Below are positions 27,711-37,024 of a stretch of 64,000 nt of DNA, in pieces (position 1 is the stretch's first letter; every line of letters begins with the position of its first letter). Both the position numbers and the translations under genes were made by a program. Under the pieces are notes generated by a model. It ran no database searches, was not told where the DNA came from, and was given only the letters and a program-made list of their open reading frames with translations. The stretch lies in assembly GCA_963697355.1 (NCBI GenBank), contig CAVONV010000032.1, forward strand, positions 1 to 64,000, read 5' to 3'. Origin of the DNA: CAVONV01 sp963697355 (GTDB lineage: Bacteria > Acidobacteriota > Vicinamibacteria > Marinacidobacterales > DATDRI01).

Positions 27711-28955
27711 ATGACACGGGTACTCCGCAGTCATATTCAATTTCTTGTTTCCACGATCCTTTCACTGACCCTGGTATCGTGCAGCTTCAATATCATGGAA
27801 AGTCAGCAGTTCGTCCTGGAGGACTTTGCAGCCGAGGGATACATCCTTGATATCGGCGGAGGAGGTGAAGGCGTCATTGGCCGACTCAAAGGGGAGCAGG
27901 TCATTGCCATCGACATCAGTCCGGAAGAGCTGGAAAACGCTCCGGCCGGACCTATCAAACTGATCATGGACGCTTCGGATCTGAAGTTCATCGATCATTC
28001 CTTTCACACCGCCACTTCGTTCTGCACTCTGATGTACATCGGCAAGGGCGACCACGGGAAGGTCTTCGCTGAGATTTTCCGCGTGCTGAAGCCGGGGGGA
28101 CGGTTCCTCATTTGGGATGTCGCCGTCCCGCCAAAGACCGAGGACACAAAAGAAAAGGTGCTCTTTCCGGTTTCAGTCGAACTGCCTGAAGACTCCATCA
28201 CTACCGGCTACGGTGTCCGGCGCCGTGACATCGCACTCAATCTGGATTACTACCTCGATCTAGCCGAAAATTCAGGATTCGAGATTTCCGATAAAGAGGA
28301 GTCGGGCAAATCGTTCTTCGTTGAGCTCAGGAAACCGAGCCGTGTCGAGGAGGAGGTGACCGAGGAAGAGGCGGATCACCACGAGAAGCACTCTGACGAT
28401 CAAATGGCCCTCTTCGTGGAACAAGAGATCATCGTCCGAGATTTCGAAGCGCCGGGAGCTATCCTGGATATTGGAGGAGGCGGTGAAGGCATCATTGGAA
28501 GACTCAAGGGTCATCAGGTCATCGCTATCGATATCAATGAAAGGGAGCTCGAGGAAGCACCTGGCGAGTCTCTGAAGCTCGTCATGGATGGCCGGGACCT
28601 CCAGTTCCTCGACGGAATCTTTGAGACGGCGACATCGTTCTTCACCCTCATGTACATCAAGGCTGCCGACCACGACTCCGTCTTCAAGGAGATATACCGT
28701 GTATTGGCGCCGGGCGGCACTTGGCTGATTTGGGACGTGGTCCTTCCCGTTGCACCCGACGAGAGCAAGATTGTCGCGGCATTTCCCCTTCGGATCCAAT
28801 TGCCGAACGAGGTCATCCAAACGGGCTACGGGGTTTCGTTCGCAGAGCAAGAGCAGAATCTGCTCTACTACAGCCAGCTGGCGGAAAGGAACGGATTCCG
28901 TGTCGTCGAAAAAGAACAGAAGGAGCAATCCGTTTTCCTCGCGCTGCGGAAGTAG
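27711..28955 (+). CDS. Lipoprotein-like protein with two tandem SAM-methyltransferase domains
   Basis: The N-terminus (FLVSTILSLTLVSCSFN) looks like a lipoprotein signal. Two ~185-residue repeats follow, each with a Rossmann-type SAM motif: YILDIGGGGEGVIGRLKG (about residue 44) and AILDIGGGGEGIIGRLKG (about residue 246). Each also has an acidic motif II (IAIDIS, IAIDIN), a motif IV/V region (FCTLMYIGKGD, FFTLMYIKAAD), VLKPGGRFLIWDV or VLAPGGTWLIWDV, and GYGV. A charged linker (EEEVTEEEADHHEKHSDD) joins them. Similarity is visible at DNA level too, so the duplication is internal. 414 residues, monocistronic, upstream site GGAGAGACC. A lipoprotein methyltransferase would lack periplasmic SAM, so the domains may bind another ligand. 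Confidence 0.75.
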   Translation: MTRVLRSHIQFLVSTILSLTLVSCSFNIMESQQFVLEDFAAEGYILDIGGGGEGVIGRLKGEQVIAIDISPEELENAPAGPIKLIMDASDLKFIDHSFHTATSFCTLMYIGKGDHGKVFAEIFRVLKPGGRFLIWDVAVPPKTEDTKEKVLFPVSVELPEDSITTGYGVRRRDIALNLDYYLDLAENSGFEISDKEESGKSFFVELRKPSRVEEEVTEEEADHHEKHSDDQMALFVEQEIIVRDFEAPGAILDIGGGGEGIIGRLKGHQVIAIDINERELEEAPGESLKLVMDGRDLQFLDGIFETATSFFTLMYIKAADHDSVFKEIYRVLAPGGTWLIWDVVLPVAPDESKIVAAFPLRIQLPNEVIQTGYGVSFAEQEQNLLYYSQLAERNGFRVVEKEQKEQSVFLALRK

Positions 28956-29159
28956 AGAAGACGAGGGAAGACCCACCAGTAGTGATAGATTGTCGGCAGC
29001 GTTAGCGCAGTTTCGAGAAAAACTGTTTGTTTGATGTCCTCGAGAGAGACTAGTTGTGGACAGTAGCTCTCACCAGCCTTCCGCGTGGAGCATGGATATC
29101 CCGAAGTGCGTTGAGGAGGTAGCCGTCAGGGTCTTTGTCCGGACTACGGCTGATCTATC
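28956..29159. other. Intergenic gap between convergent genes
   Basis: No gene is supported. The minus strand carries a short protein-like stretch ending near 29055 (DPDGYLLNALRDIHAPRG) without a start; it may be a remnant. Confidence 0.3.
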
Positions 29160-30239
29160 CTAGAAACCGACGACTTCGATCTCGTAAACGAGCATCGTTC
29201 TCGGTGAGATGACGAACCGCGGTTGACCCGGCTCCTCGGGAGCGTAATAGCCACTTTCACCATAAGCTAGACGCCCCGGCACAATGGCGATGCGCTTTTC
29301 CCCTTTTCTCATCTGCGCCACGACTTCATCGAAACCAGGCGTCAGGTTGTCGGCACCCAATTCGAATGCGAACGTCTCGCCTTCGTATATTCCAGCTTCA
29401 ACAGCGTGAGGCAAACCATCCTCTCCGGTACTTCGAAACTCCAGTCCTTTTGCCGTGTGTCCTATGTAACGTACCGTTAGAGTATCTCCGATGGCGGGTA
29501 GGCGGCCTTGGCCCTCCTGAGCGACGACGTATTGCCAACCGGTATCTGTGGCGATCGCATCCGGCCAGTGAGTTCGGACGTACTCTTCTTCCGCTTTGCG
29601 CTCAGCTTCCTCCCGCGCTTTTGCTTCCTCTTCGACAGCCCTAACGAGCTTCTGAAACGACATATTGTCCGGATGGAACGCTCCCGCCTTTTCGCCGACT
29701 CGTACGATGCGAACCGTCTCGATGGGATCGTCTTGGACGATTTGATTCACCACATCCATCCCATCGAAGACTTCTCCAAACAACGCATAATCACCATCGA
29801 GGTAAGAACGGTCACCGAGAGTGATGTAGAACTGGTTATTGGCCGTGTGTGGACCACTGTTGGCCATTCCCACAGCTCCCGCGTGGTCGTGACTCAGGTC
29901 GGGGTGGATTTCATTAGGAATGGCAAAACCGGAGTCCGCTGACTGCTCTGTGTGGGGTGCGCCGCCTTGGATCACATGCCCGGGGACCACTCGTTGGAAC
30001 TTCGAGCCGTCGAAAAAAGGGGTCCCTTCGGAAAACGCGGCGTTTTCAAGCGTACCTTCAGCCAGGCCGACGAAGTTCGCCACGGTCATCGGCGTCTTCT
30101 CCTGCTCCAATTTGATGACGATGGACCCTTTCGGAGTAAGGATCTCAGCATAGAGGCCATCGGGGTAGTGACTACGGGCGCAGCCGAGGCTCCAGATTCC
30201 AAGAAACAACAACCAGGTGACGGGCGGTATTTTTCTCAT
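29160..30239 (-). CDS. Cyclophilin-FKBP fusion peptidyl-prolyl isomerase (lipoprotein)
   Basis: Extracytoplasmic protein-folding catalyst combining two unrelated PPIase folds. The lipoprotein signal ends in WSLGCARS. Residues ~27-185 are a cyclophilin: TPKGSIVIKLEQEKTPMTVA, FFDGSKFQRVVPGHVIQGG, GAVGMANSGPHTANNQFYI and YALFGEVFDGMDVV. A charged helical linker (AVEEEAKAREEAERKAEEEY) leads to a C-terminal FKBP domain: GDTLTVRYIGHTAKGLEF, FELGADNLTPGFDEVVAQMR, GEKRIAIVPGRLAYGESGYY and MLVYEIEVVGF. Length is 359 residues. It lies 36 bp after the PLP decarboxylase gene, probably co-transcribed. Confidence 0.9.
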   Translation of the reverse strand: MRKIPPVTWLLFLGIWSLGCARSHYPDGLYAEILTPKGSIVIKLEQEKTPMTVANFVGLAEGTLENAAFSEGTPFFDGSKFQRVVPGHVIQGGAPHTEQSADSGFAIPNEIHPDLSHDHAGAVGMANSGPHTANNQFYITLGDRSYLDGDYALFGEVFDGMDVVNQIVQDDPIETVRIVRVGEKAGAFHPDNMSFQKLVRAVEEEAKAREEAERKAEEEYVRTHWPDAIATDTGWQYVVAQEGQGRLPAIGDTLTVRYIGHTAKGLEFRSTGEDGLPHAVEAGIYEGETFAFELGADNLTPGFDEVVAQMRKGEKRIAIVPGRLAYGESGYYAPEEPGQPRFVISPRTMLVYEIEVVGF

Positions 30240-30275
30240 TTCAGCTCCCGCAACTTGTTTTGTTTTTGAACTAGG

Positions 30276-31640
30276 TCAAGGACTTTTTCTTTGTTGTTGC
30301 TCGGTTGCCACCCGAAGGATAGCAGCGAGGCACCGCTCGACGTCGTCTTCCGTGGTGGCCCAGGACGAAACGCTGATGCGCATCGCGGTGTGGCCTTGCC
30401 AGACCGTCCCCCCGCACCAACATGTGCCTTCCTCCTGAACGGCGGCTATCACCCGGCGTGTGGTATCGGCGTCGCCAAAGGATACCAAGACCTGATTGAG
30501 CTCGACGTCGTTGAGGATATTGTGTCCAGCCGCGTCGAGCCCTTCGGCAAAACGGGCGGCATGTCGGCACGAGCGCTCGAACATATCGGCCAGGCCCGTG
30601 CGCCCCAGCGAACGTAGCGCCGCCCAAATCTCGGCAGCTCGCGCTCTCGATGACATCTCAGGCGTGTAATGGCTGGGCTCTCTGTTTTCGCTCACCATCA
30701 GATACGCGGCGCTTACAGACATAGCAGCTCGCATCGCCTCGGGCTGGCGACAGAATACGAGACCGCTGTCGTAGGGAACATTCAGCCATTTATGGGCGTC
30801 TACGGCCCACGAGTCCGCATCCTCATAGCCGGCAGCTAGGTATGCTCGAGCTGGCGTCGCCCGCGCCCAGAGGCCGAAAGCGCCGTCCACATGAACCCAA
30901 GCTCCCGTCTCCCTTGCGGCTCCGCAGATATCCGATGCCGGATCGAATGCACCTGTGTTCACGTTCCCCGCTTGCATACAAATCAGTGTTCTTTCGTCCA
31001 GGTCGGGCAAGCTGTCCGGGCGCATCCTTCCCGCCTCGTCCACGGGCACTCGGTGAAGTCGTTCGCGCCCAAAGCCGACGAGGGCGAGGGCCTTCAACAT
31101 GCTGGCATGCACCTCGTCACCCACGACGACCTTGACCGGTGGCGCGCCAAAGAGACCTCGAGCCTCGACGTCCCAACCCTGCCTTTCGAGCAACGCGTGG
31201 CGGGCGGCCGAGAGAGCCGTAAAGTTGGCCATCGTGGCACCGGTCACAAATCCGCCTCCCGTCCCTTCGGGCAACCGCAATACATCCAACAACCAGCCGA
31301 GACAAATCTCTTCCAGGACGGCGGTCACGGGTGAGGTCATATATCCGCCCGAGCACTCGTCCCAAGCACCGGCCAACCAATGAGAAGCGAGGGCCGCGGG
31401 TAGAGTGCCACCGATGACGAAGCCGAAGTAGCAACCGCCGGTGGTTGCCACGGTAGCCGGCGAACCGAACTCATCCAACAGACGCACGATCTCTTGGGGA
31501 TCTGTGGGCTCATCGGGGAGCTCGCCACCCAGCCCGGTGAGAGCCGCAATCGCATCCTTCGGGGGGCCCACGGAGCGGGTAGCCAGCTTCTCTTGGTAAC
31601 GAATCGCCCGGCCAGTGACGTCGGTCAACAATGCCTTCAT
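30276..31640 (-). CDS. PLP-dependent decarboxylase (group II, aromatic-amino-acid/glutamate type)
   Basis: Fold-type I decarboxylase. The start at 31640 (MKALLTDVTGRA) is chosen over 31703 because the extra 21 residues look non-coding. Conserved parts are GGFVTGATMANFTALSAARH (PLP phosphate loop), VVGDEVHASMLKALAL (His stacking on PLP), TGAWVHVDGAFGLWA (Asp) and SWAVDAHKWLNVPYDSGL (PLP lysine). 454 residues. Substrate could be an aromatic amino acid, glutamate, aspartate or 2,4-diaminobutyrate; the sequence does not decide. Cytoplasmic. Confidence 0.88.
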   Translation of the reverse strand: MKALLTDVTGRAIRYQEKLATRSVGPPKDAIAALTGLGGELPDEPTDPQEIVRLLDEFGSPATVATTGGCYFGFVIGGTLPAALASHWLAGAWDECSGGYMTSPVTAVLEEICLGWLLDVLRLPEGTGGGFVTGATMANFTALSAARHALLERQGWDVEARGLFGAPPVKVVVGDEVHASMLKALALVGFGRERLHRVPVDEAGRMRPDSLPDLDERTLICMQAGNVNTGAFDPASDICGAARETGAWVHVDGAFGLWARATPARAYLAAGYEDADSWAVDAHKWLNVPYDSGLVFCRQPEAMRAAMSVSAAYLMVSENREPSHYTPEMSSRARAAEIWAALRSLGRTGLADMFERSCRHAARFAEGLDAAGHNILNDVELNQVLVSFGDADTTRRVIAAVQEEGTCWCGGTVWQGHTAMRISVSSWATTEDDVERCLAAILRVATEQQQRKSP

Positions 31641-31906
31641 CGGCAAAACTCCTGCACACCCTTTAGGTAAGCTATCGCTTATAGCATGAGACGCTCCCGG
31701 CAAGAAAATCAGTCGAGACTCGACACCATGAGCTGCTCCTGGACCTGCTGTGCGACAGATTTCAAGCCCTTAGGCGGACATTCGACCAAAAATGGGCAAT
31801 TCATGAAACCACTTAGCAAGTGCCAGGGCTCGCCGGAGCATTGGTGCTTCTAGGTGAGTTGCCCTCAGTAGAAGGATAAGTCTTCGACGTCCCGCGGCTC
31901 CAAGCT
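31641..31906. other. Gap without recognisable gene
   Basis: I see no conserved coding sequence or repeat here. It separates the decarboxylase start from a permease remnant. Confidence 0.4.
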
Positions 31907-32020
31907 CATACTTCCCTTAGGGCATCGACAGGATTGACCCGCGAGGCGCGGTACGCCGGCAAGAGGCAGGCGACGCATGCGACCAGTAAGAGTACCAATG
32001 GCACCGATACAAACGTCATT
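31907..32020 (-). pseudogene. C-terminal remnant of a MacB/ADOP-type ABC permease
   Basis: The minus strand reads VPLVLLLVACVACLLPAYRA, then SRVNPVDALREV and a stop at 31909-31907. This is the last membrane helix and terminal motif of MacB-like (ADOP) permeases, abundant in Acidobacteriota. Upstream homology is absent, so only about 35 residues of a ~800-residue protein survive. An N-terminal ADOP fragment lies at 41162. Confidence 0.55.
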
Positions 32021-32197
32021 GGATCTGCCCGACTTGGTGCAGCGCCCTGAGCCGCTTCATCTCACGCCGGATAGTGGTTTTGACGTCCTTCTTCAAGTGA
32101 GGGAGCCGCAAGAAAGAGGGGGTTCCGGGCTGGCCAATTCGGGGAGCTGAAAACCCCGAGCAGCATTGCCCGCGCACCCCACCAAGCTCCATAGATT

Positions 32198-32935
32198 TCA
32201 ATGGGCCGCTGAGCTAGCCGAAGCGACTGCCAAAGAATCCTTTGCACGCGCCCATCGGATGATCGTCGCCGCTTGCGCCCCGTCGAAGACAAGGTGGCCC
32301 CGCTCGGGATCTATGAGCTCGCGCCGACTGAACCCTCCCTTCAAAATGCCACGCCAGGTGTGTTCCTTTTGTTCGAGGAACCGATGGGCCAGCTCATGTG
32401 CAACCACCCGCCCCAAGGCCCTGGAAAGCTGAAGTTCCGAGATCGACTTCGAATGGTAGTCACTTGCCACGGCTTGGACAGAGTCCCGGGATACATAAAT
32501 AACCGAACCTGGCTTTCCGCCGGGATTGGTCGGTGTAAAGCCCATCAATCTGTTGCCTCTGTTGAAGTGAAGACACCGACACAGAATTCCTCTCGGAATT
32601 TGGCCGAGAATGTAGACTCTCGCTGCGGCGTGACGAATGTCTTCTATGGGCTGTCCTTCGCAATTCTCGATCCATCGGATCTCGTGGCCGACCGTGGCAT
32701 ATATCGAATCGACTTCTCGTTTCACTTCTCGGAATGTCTCAGCATCCAGCCCGGTAGCGTCACAGATTTGAATCGGCACGACGAACGCTACGGTGCCAGG
32801 AGAGCCGGTCTTTTGTTCCTGCGGAAGAACCTCGATCGGACACAAGAGTGAAACAAAAAAGAGGAGGCACGATACCGAAACATATTGGCGGTCAGTGATC
32901 GTTCTCCCACATCGAAGTCCATCGTTAGGATGCAT
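32198..32935 (-). CDS. Secreted HExxH zinc protease-like protein
   Basis: The N-terminus has a hydrophobic export signal (VSVSCLLFFVSLLCPIEVLP). The C-terminal half contains VVAHELAHRFLEQKEHTWRG. This zincin motif HELAH has a further His eight residues after the second zinc ligand, resembling small acidobacterial proteases with HEIGH...H plus GIM. Here GILKGGF replaces the usual GIM turn. Upstream are EVDSIYATVGHEIRWIENC and GFTPTNPGGKPGSVIYV. 245 residues. Likely a metalloprotease acting outside the cytoplasm; neighbours give no clue to its target. Confidence 0.65.
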   Translation of the reverse strand: MHPNDGLRCGRTITDRQYVSVSCLLFFVSLLCPIEVLPQEQKTGSPGTVAFVVPIQICDATGLDAETFREVKREVDSIYATVGHEIRWIENCEGQPIEDIRHAAARVYILGQIPRGILCRCLHFNRGNRLMGFTPTNPGGKPGSVIYVSRDSVQAVASDYHSKSISELQLSRALGRVVAHELAHRFLEQKEHTWRGILKGGFSRRELIDPERGHLVFDGAQAATIIRWARAKDSLAVASASSAAH

Positions 32936-33148
32936 GTCTCAGCCCCCTTGTGCTACAGAGGTTGGAAGGCTCGACGTCGAACTCAGATCTGAACTGCATT
33001 CAATTTGGGCAACACATTCGATTCTTTCAATGAGGAGGGAGTGAGTTGAGGTGAGCTATCGATAAGGAATGATGGCGGGCTAAGTCGTTACTAACCGGCG
33101 GCTTTCTTTACCTCTTAGGGCATGAGTACACAATCACCGCAGTTTTCC

Positions 33149-34204
33149 CTAGGTTGGAGGGGAAATGATTTCGATCTTGACGCGGGCGAGAACATCCGTT
33201 CCCGAGACGCGGGCTCGAATCGTTGCCTCACCTCTCTCGTTGGTGTTTCCAGGAGTAAATTGAGCGCTCACCATCCCATTGTTGTCGCTAGGCGTCACGC
33301 CACTGAAAAAGCCGAACATGTTGCCCGTCGAGTCATCGAAACAACGGAAGGCAACCTCCGTTCCCGGCGTCACCGCCCCTACGTCACGGAACAGCTCGAC
33401 CTCGAGAGACACTTTGGTGGCAAAGGTCGCCGTGAGCTGCAAGCTACCGAAGACACTCATCGTCGCCTTGTCGGGGAGTGCTCGTTCGAACGCCACATTC
33501 GTATAGCTTTGTTGGCCGTTGACGGTTGCGCTGACGAGTGCCGTCACCACCTCCCGAGGACTGATGAGACCGACGAGAGCGACGGCATCGGAACCGGCGG
33601 TCCGCGTCGCCGTCGATGGAACGACACCACCAAATGAGCCGGCGGTCGTCGTGAAAAGGATCTCTCGTTGCTGGAGCGGCATGGTTTCGGCCACTTTGGC
33701 GAAGATGTTCGTCACGCTCGCACCATCCGCTGGAGCGGTAGATGACTCGGCCTGGATTTGGATAACGTCCGAGGACTCCAGAGGTTTGAAAGTGACTCGT
33801 ACTATTCGTGCCACCTTGACAGCCTCTTCGTCACGAATCTCCACCGTCACCACAGCGGTGCCGGTTTGCGGGCTACTTTGAAGGGCAGCCACGGCAATTC
33901 CAGCGCTATTCGCAGTCACCACGATCCTATCGGGATGATCCGGAGGGGCAGCGCGGAATGTGCCCAACGTCGTCGTAAATATGACGTCGCGGTAATTCTC
34001 ATTCGCCTGCTGACTGATTTGAGCAGTGATATTGGTGGTGGAAAAGCCGTCCGCCGGCAATTCTGAAAGGCTGGCGGCCAGCAGAAGAACGTCATCGGGT
34101 TCCGCAGGCGTGTCGATATTCGTGCAAGTCGTGATCAACAAGCAGAACGCGCCCGCTGATGCAGCGAGCAGCTTTCCTGAACAAGGTAGAGATTTCAACA
34201 TCAT
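33149..34204 (-). CDS. Surface lipoprotein with tandem Ig-like (Big_1/invasin-type) domains
   Basis: The signal ends at LLITTCTNI, a lipobox-like cysteine. Three beta-sandwich repeats follow with the Big_1 pattern: LPADGFSTTNITAQI ... TTTLGTF, then APADGASVTNIFAKV ... TTTAGSFGG, then a diverged third with VEVALF-like and GMVSAQFTPGNTNERGEATI. 351 residues, no catalytic domain. It probably stands on the outer surface as a stalk or adhesin. It starts 9 bp after the gene at 34213, so the two form one operon. Confidence 0.75.
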   Translation of the reverse strand: MMLKSLPCSGKLLAASAGAFCLLITTCTNIDTPAEPDDVLLLAASLSELPADGFSTTNITAQISQQANENYRDVIFTTTLGTFRAAPPDHPDRIVVTANSAGIAVAALQSSPQTGTAVVTVEIRDEEAVKVARIVRVTFKPLESSDVIQIQAESSTAPADGASVTNIFAKVAETMPLQQREILFTTTAGSFGGVVPSTATRTAGSDAVALVGLISPREVVTALVSATVNGQQSYTNVAFERALPDKATMSVFGSLQLTATFATKVSLEVELFRDVGAVTPGTEVAFRCFDDSTGNMFGFFSGVTPSDNNGMVSAQFTPGNTNERGEATIRARVSGTDVLARVKIEIISPPT

Positions 34205-34212
34205 GGCTAGCC

Positions 34213-35941
34213 CTAATGGGACGTTATGGCCCCTATGAGATCCACATCAAAAGACACCGCGACGTAAGGCGTCATGCCCAAGGAGCGGTCCGTGACCAGG
34301 GGATTAGGATCGTTCTTCAAGAAGAACATCATGCCGCCCCCTATCCGGATCGAGCCTGTTAAACGATATCCTAGACCAAGCATGAGGTTGGATCGATCGC
34401 CGAGGAGATTCTCGTACCGTGTCTCGTCTTCGAGCTTCAGGTTCGTGAAGGTAATCCCGAAGGTCAGCGCGAGTCTGTGCTTCCACGTTCCTTTGAGACG
34501 AAGCGGTGCCTTCTTATTGATCGGTCGAAAGTAAACATTCGCGCCGAGGTAGAAGGCTGCTCGTTCGAGCTCGGGAGGATACACCGCACCCAAATCCAAA
34601 CCCACGTAAATATTGCCGTGACTGGACACGACCTCCGTCACCGTGGATTGGCGGACGACGGCATCGAGAGCTTGCGCTTCGAGTGCGGAGACCATCTCCG
34701 AAAGAGCCCACTCGCGGGCAGCCAACGACCTTTGAACATCGTACACGTAGACTTCGAGCGTCTCAGCCCAACGCTCAGCGGTCCGTATGGGACCCCGTTG
34801 GATATCGGCCAGACGCTGCAGGCTGTTGATTTGATCCGGTGCAATGTCACCTGCCTCGAGTAGTCTCGCGACATCGGATCGATGGGGTCCTCCCACTGCG
34901 ACCAGGCTCTCGAGCCAGTCACGAAGCTCTCGAAGCGCCCGAGCCGTTCTCAAGTAACGGGAACGAATCGTGTCCGCATCTTCGGGAGCAAGGGTGTCTC
35001 GAAGCTCTACCGGAGTGTCCGCTAAGCTCAGCCCCCTAGCCAAAGCTTCGATTTCCACGTCTCCCAACATCACGAGTCGAGACGCCTCCCCGGACAAAAA
35101 GAGGACGTTTCGCGGATTCCTGGGATCGGACTCCGGCTGCTTCTGAAGAGTAAGTAGCAGGTTCTTGAGCTCCGGTGAAGAGCTGACCGCAGCAAGCTCG
35201 GACGATAAACTCCTTGTCGTCTCCTGATACAAGCGAAGTCCCTCGGCTCGTTCAGCTTGCCGCGTGACGATATCCGACGTGAGGCGAGTGATTTCGTTGC
35301 GAATTTCCATTCGCTGATGTCTTGTCATCAAAAACGGTTCCCGGGGCTACGACACTCACATTTACTCTCGGAGAGGCCATGAGCTGACCGTCGTTCATCG
35401 CACGCTGGAGAGCCAGCAGGATGGCCTTGCGTAACGCCTGCAATTGCTCCTCAGTGAAGTCGGGGCGCGTGTAGCGAGAGAGCTCGCGTCGCAACAAAAC
35501 CTCGACCTGTTCTCGGAAAGTGCCACTCAGGTTCCCGGGCAACCTTCGCTCGAAGGTGATGTGGAAGCGAAAGCTGTGGTTCGGCTCGACCGCCTCCATT
35601 CGAAAACTGAACTTACCTGCGCCGTCCACTCCTGAGACAAGAGCTTCCACCGGTCTCAGGTTTCGGGTGAAGTCATCCGCTTCGTGCTCATTTTCTTCGT
35701 ACTGTAGCTCGACGCCGGTCGTCCCCGTTGGAGCGACACCCGTGATGGCAAAGGGTACATCGAAGGGCAAGGTTCGCGAGAAGTTGCCGGAGTCTGGCTC
35801 CACTTCAACGACATCCAGTTGCGCTCGGGCTCGGGGGGCACCGGCGCTCATTAGCCACCCGCCTAGAAGCAGCGACGAGAAGATCCTGGGCAACCCCTTG
35901 GCGAGGGCCGGTCGAGTGTAAAAAGCCTCAAAACAATGCAT
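34213..35941 (-). CDS. Exported coiled-coil protein with outer-membrane-like C-terminus (one frameshift)
   Basis: Two overlapping open frames, 35941-35252 and 35331-34213, join at a TTTTT run near 35330 and read as one protein. The N-terminus has a signal peptide (LLLGGWLMSAGAPRARA) and a beta domain (LPFDVPFAITGVAPTGTTGV, then FRFHITFERRLPGNLSG). After the join, long helical segments follow (RNEITRLTSDIVTRQAERA, TARALRELRDWLESLVAVGG). The last ~120 residues are strand-rich (NIYVGLDLGAVYPPELERAA, MLGLGYRLTGSIRIGGGMMF, MTPYVAVSFDVDLIG), like a beta-barrel edge. About 570 residues. It may alternatively be two genes, but the second would lack an export signal. Function unknown; it probably works with the Ig-like lipoprotein. 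Confidence 0.55.
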
Positions 35942-36074
35942 ATAATGGATTTCGCCAGATTGGATAGACGCAACCTGGTGTATCTAGAGATTGGAGTTTA
36001 TCAGAAAATTTCCTAGACTGGAGTCCAAATAGGCTCCGGTCCTCACGCCGTCACCAGGCGTGACTCCAGACGTT

Positions 36075-36104
36075 TTGACAGGAGGTTCGGCCATCCTTTA
36101 GCAT
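36075..36104 (+). promoter_or_regulatory. Candidate sigma70 promoter
   Basis: TTGACA at 36075-36080, an 18-bp spacer and TAGCAT at 36099-36104 precede the gene at 36140. A small hairpin, CACGCC/GGCGTG, lies just upstream (about 36042-36061). The -35 is perfect; the -10 matches at four of six positions. Confidence 0.4.
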
Positions 36105-36139
36105 TCGTTTGGTAACGCCTTTACTGGAGAACGACAAAA

Positions 36140-36712
36140 ATGAAGAAACTCTTCCTCCTCACGTGTCTCATGTGCCTCGCTGGAGCGGGCATGTCTTTGG
36201 CCCAGTCCTTCACTTATGAGTTGGATGGGGAGCCGGTTTTTACGATCGAATATCCTGCCGGGTGGACCATCCTCACGGAAAAGGACGAAGATCTATTGGA
36301 GCGACCTGAGGGCGTGCCGCCCATGCCCCCCATGGTCACGGCCCGGCCCAAATCAGGGCTCCTCTGGTTCGGCACCTGGGTCATGCGGAAATTGGACACA
36401 TTCGATGAAGCCGACGAGTACTTGAGCTCACTGGTCGGACACCTTTTTAAGGATGAGACGATCAATCGCCTGGAGGAAGGCGTTCACAATGGGATGAACT
36501 TTCGCTACTACGACGGCACTGCCGTCAAGACGACGACGGGACCCAATTTGAAAAAAGACGAGAAGGTCGACTACTTCGTCGCCTTCTTTCGCCCGAGGAA
36601 CGACTTGATGGGAATCGCCATCTATGTCGGACTGCCGAACGCGTCACAAGAATACGGCGAGTTACTCAAGGAGACCATGAACACCATCACGCCGGTCAAG
36701 TCGTCAAGGTGA
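36140..36712 (+). CDS. Secreted protein of unknown function (PsbP/DUF1795-like)
   Basis: 190 residues. A clear Sec signal peptide, MKKLFLLTCLMCLAGAGMSL then AQS, is followed by FTIEYPAGWTI, a segment common in PsbP- and DUF1795-like small domains where FxxxxPxGW is typical. A beta-rich body ends with YFVAFFRPRNDLMGIAIYVG and a final helix ELLKETMNTI. The upstream site TGGAGAA is weak but well spaced. A small lipoprotein gene follows 78 bp downstream. Function not determinable. Confidence 0.65.
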   Translation: MKKLFLLTCLMCLAGAGMSLAQSFTYELDGEPVFTIEYPAGWTILTEKDEDLLERPEGVPPMPPMVTARPKSGLLWFGTWVMRKLDTFDEADEYLSSLVGHLFKDETINRLEEGVHNGMNFRYYDGTAVKTTTGPNLKKDEKVDYFVAFFRPRNDLMGIAIYVGLPNASQEYGELLKETMNTITPVKSSR

Positions 36713-36790
36713 ATGAAGAGAGAACTCAAGAACCCAAGTACTCAAGTACTCGAGAATCAGGAATTGAATCCTACGGGATGGAGAAGTAAT

Positions 36791-36964
36791 ATGATGCTTA
36801 TGAAAGCAGCACTGAGATTCGCAGCGTTAGTGTTTGCCGTACTCCTCTGCCTGACCGGTTTGAGCTGCTCGTCCCAGATGCACATGACCGGGGGCAATGC
36901 CTGGGACATGGGGATTCGAAGTGGCGTCGTTTCCCACTACTACGGCTATTCCGGCGTCCACTAG
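36791..36964 (+). CDS. Small lipoprotein (57 residues)
   Basis: The start ATG at 36791 is preceded by GGAGAAG. The protein begins with a hydrophobic signal ending LCLTGLSCSSQ (lipobox LSC) and the mature part is only about 30 residues (MHMTGGNAWDMGIRSG...). A longer in-frame start at 36713 adds an unconserved, repeat-derived segment and is rejected. I do not recognise a family. Confidence 0.5.
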   Translation: MMLMKAALRFAALVFAVLLCLTGLSCSSQMHMTGGNAWDMGIRSGVVSHYYGYSGVH

Positions 36965-37024
36965 TTCACTCCAAATCGTTCCGGCGCAGCCGGGCCTCCA
37001 CCTTCCTGCGGTGTTCTGTGTCTG

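Noticed and set aside
34213..34500. Independent start of a second gene inside the 34213-35941 pair
   Set aside because: A separate downstream protein would have an outer-membrane-like C-terminus without any export signal; a frame slip at the TTTTT run joins both parts into one exported protein. Kept as an alternative only.
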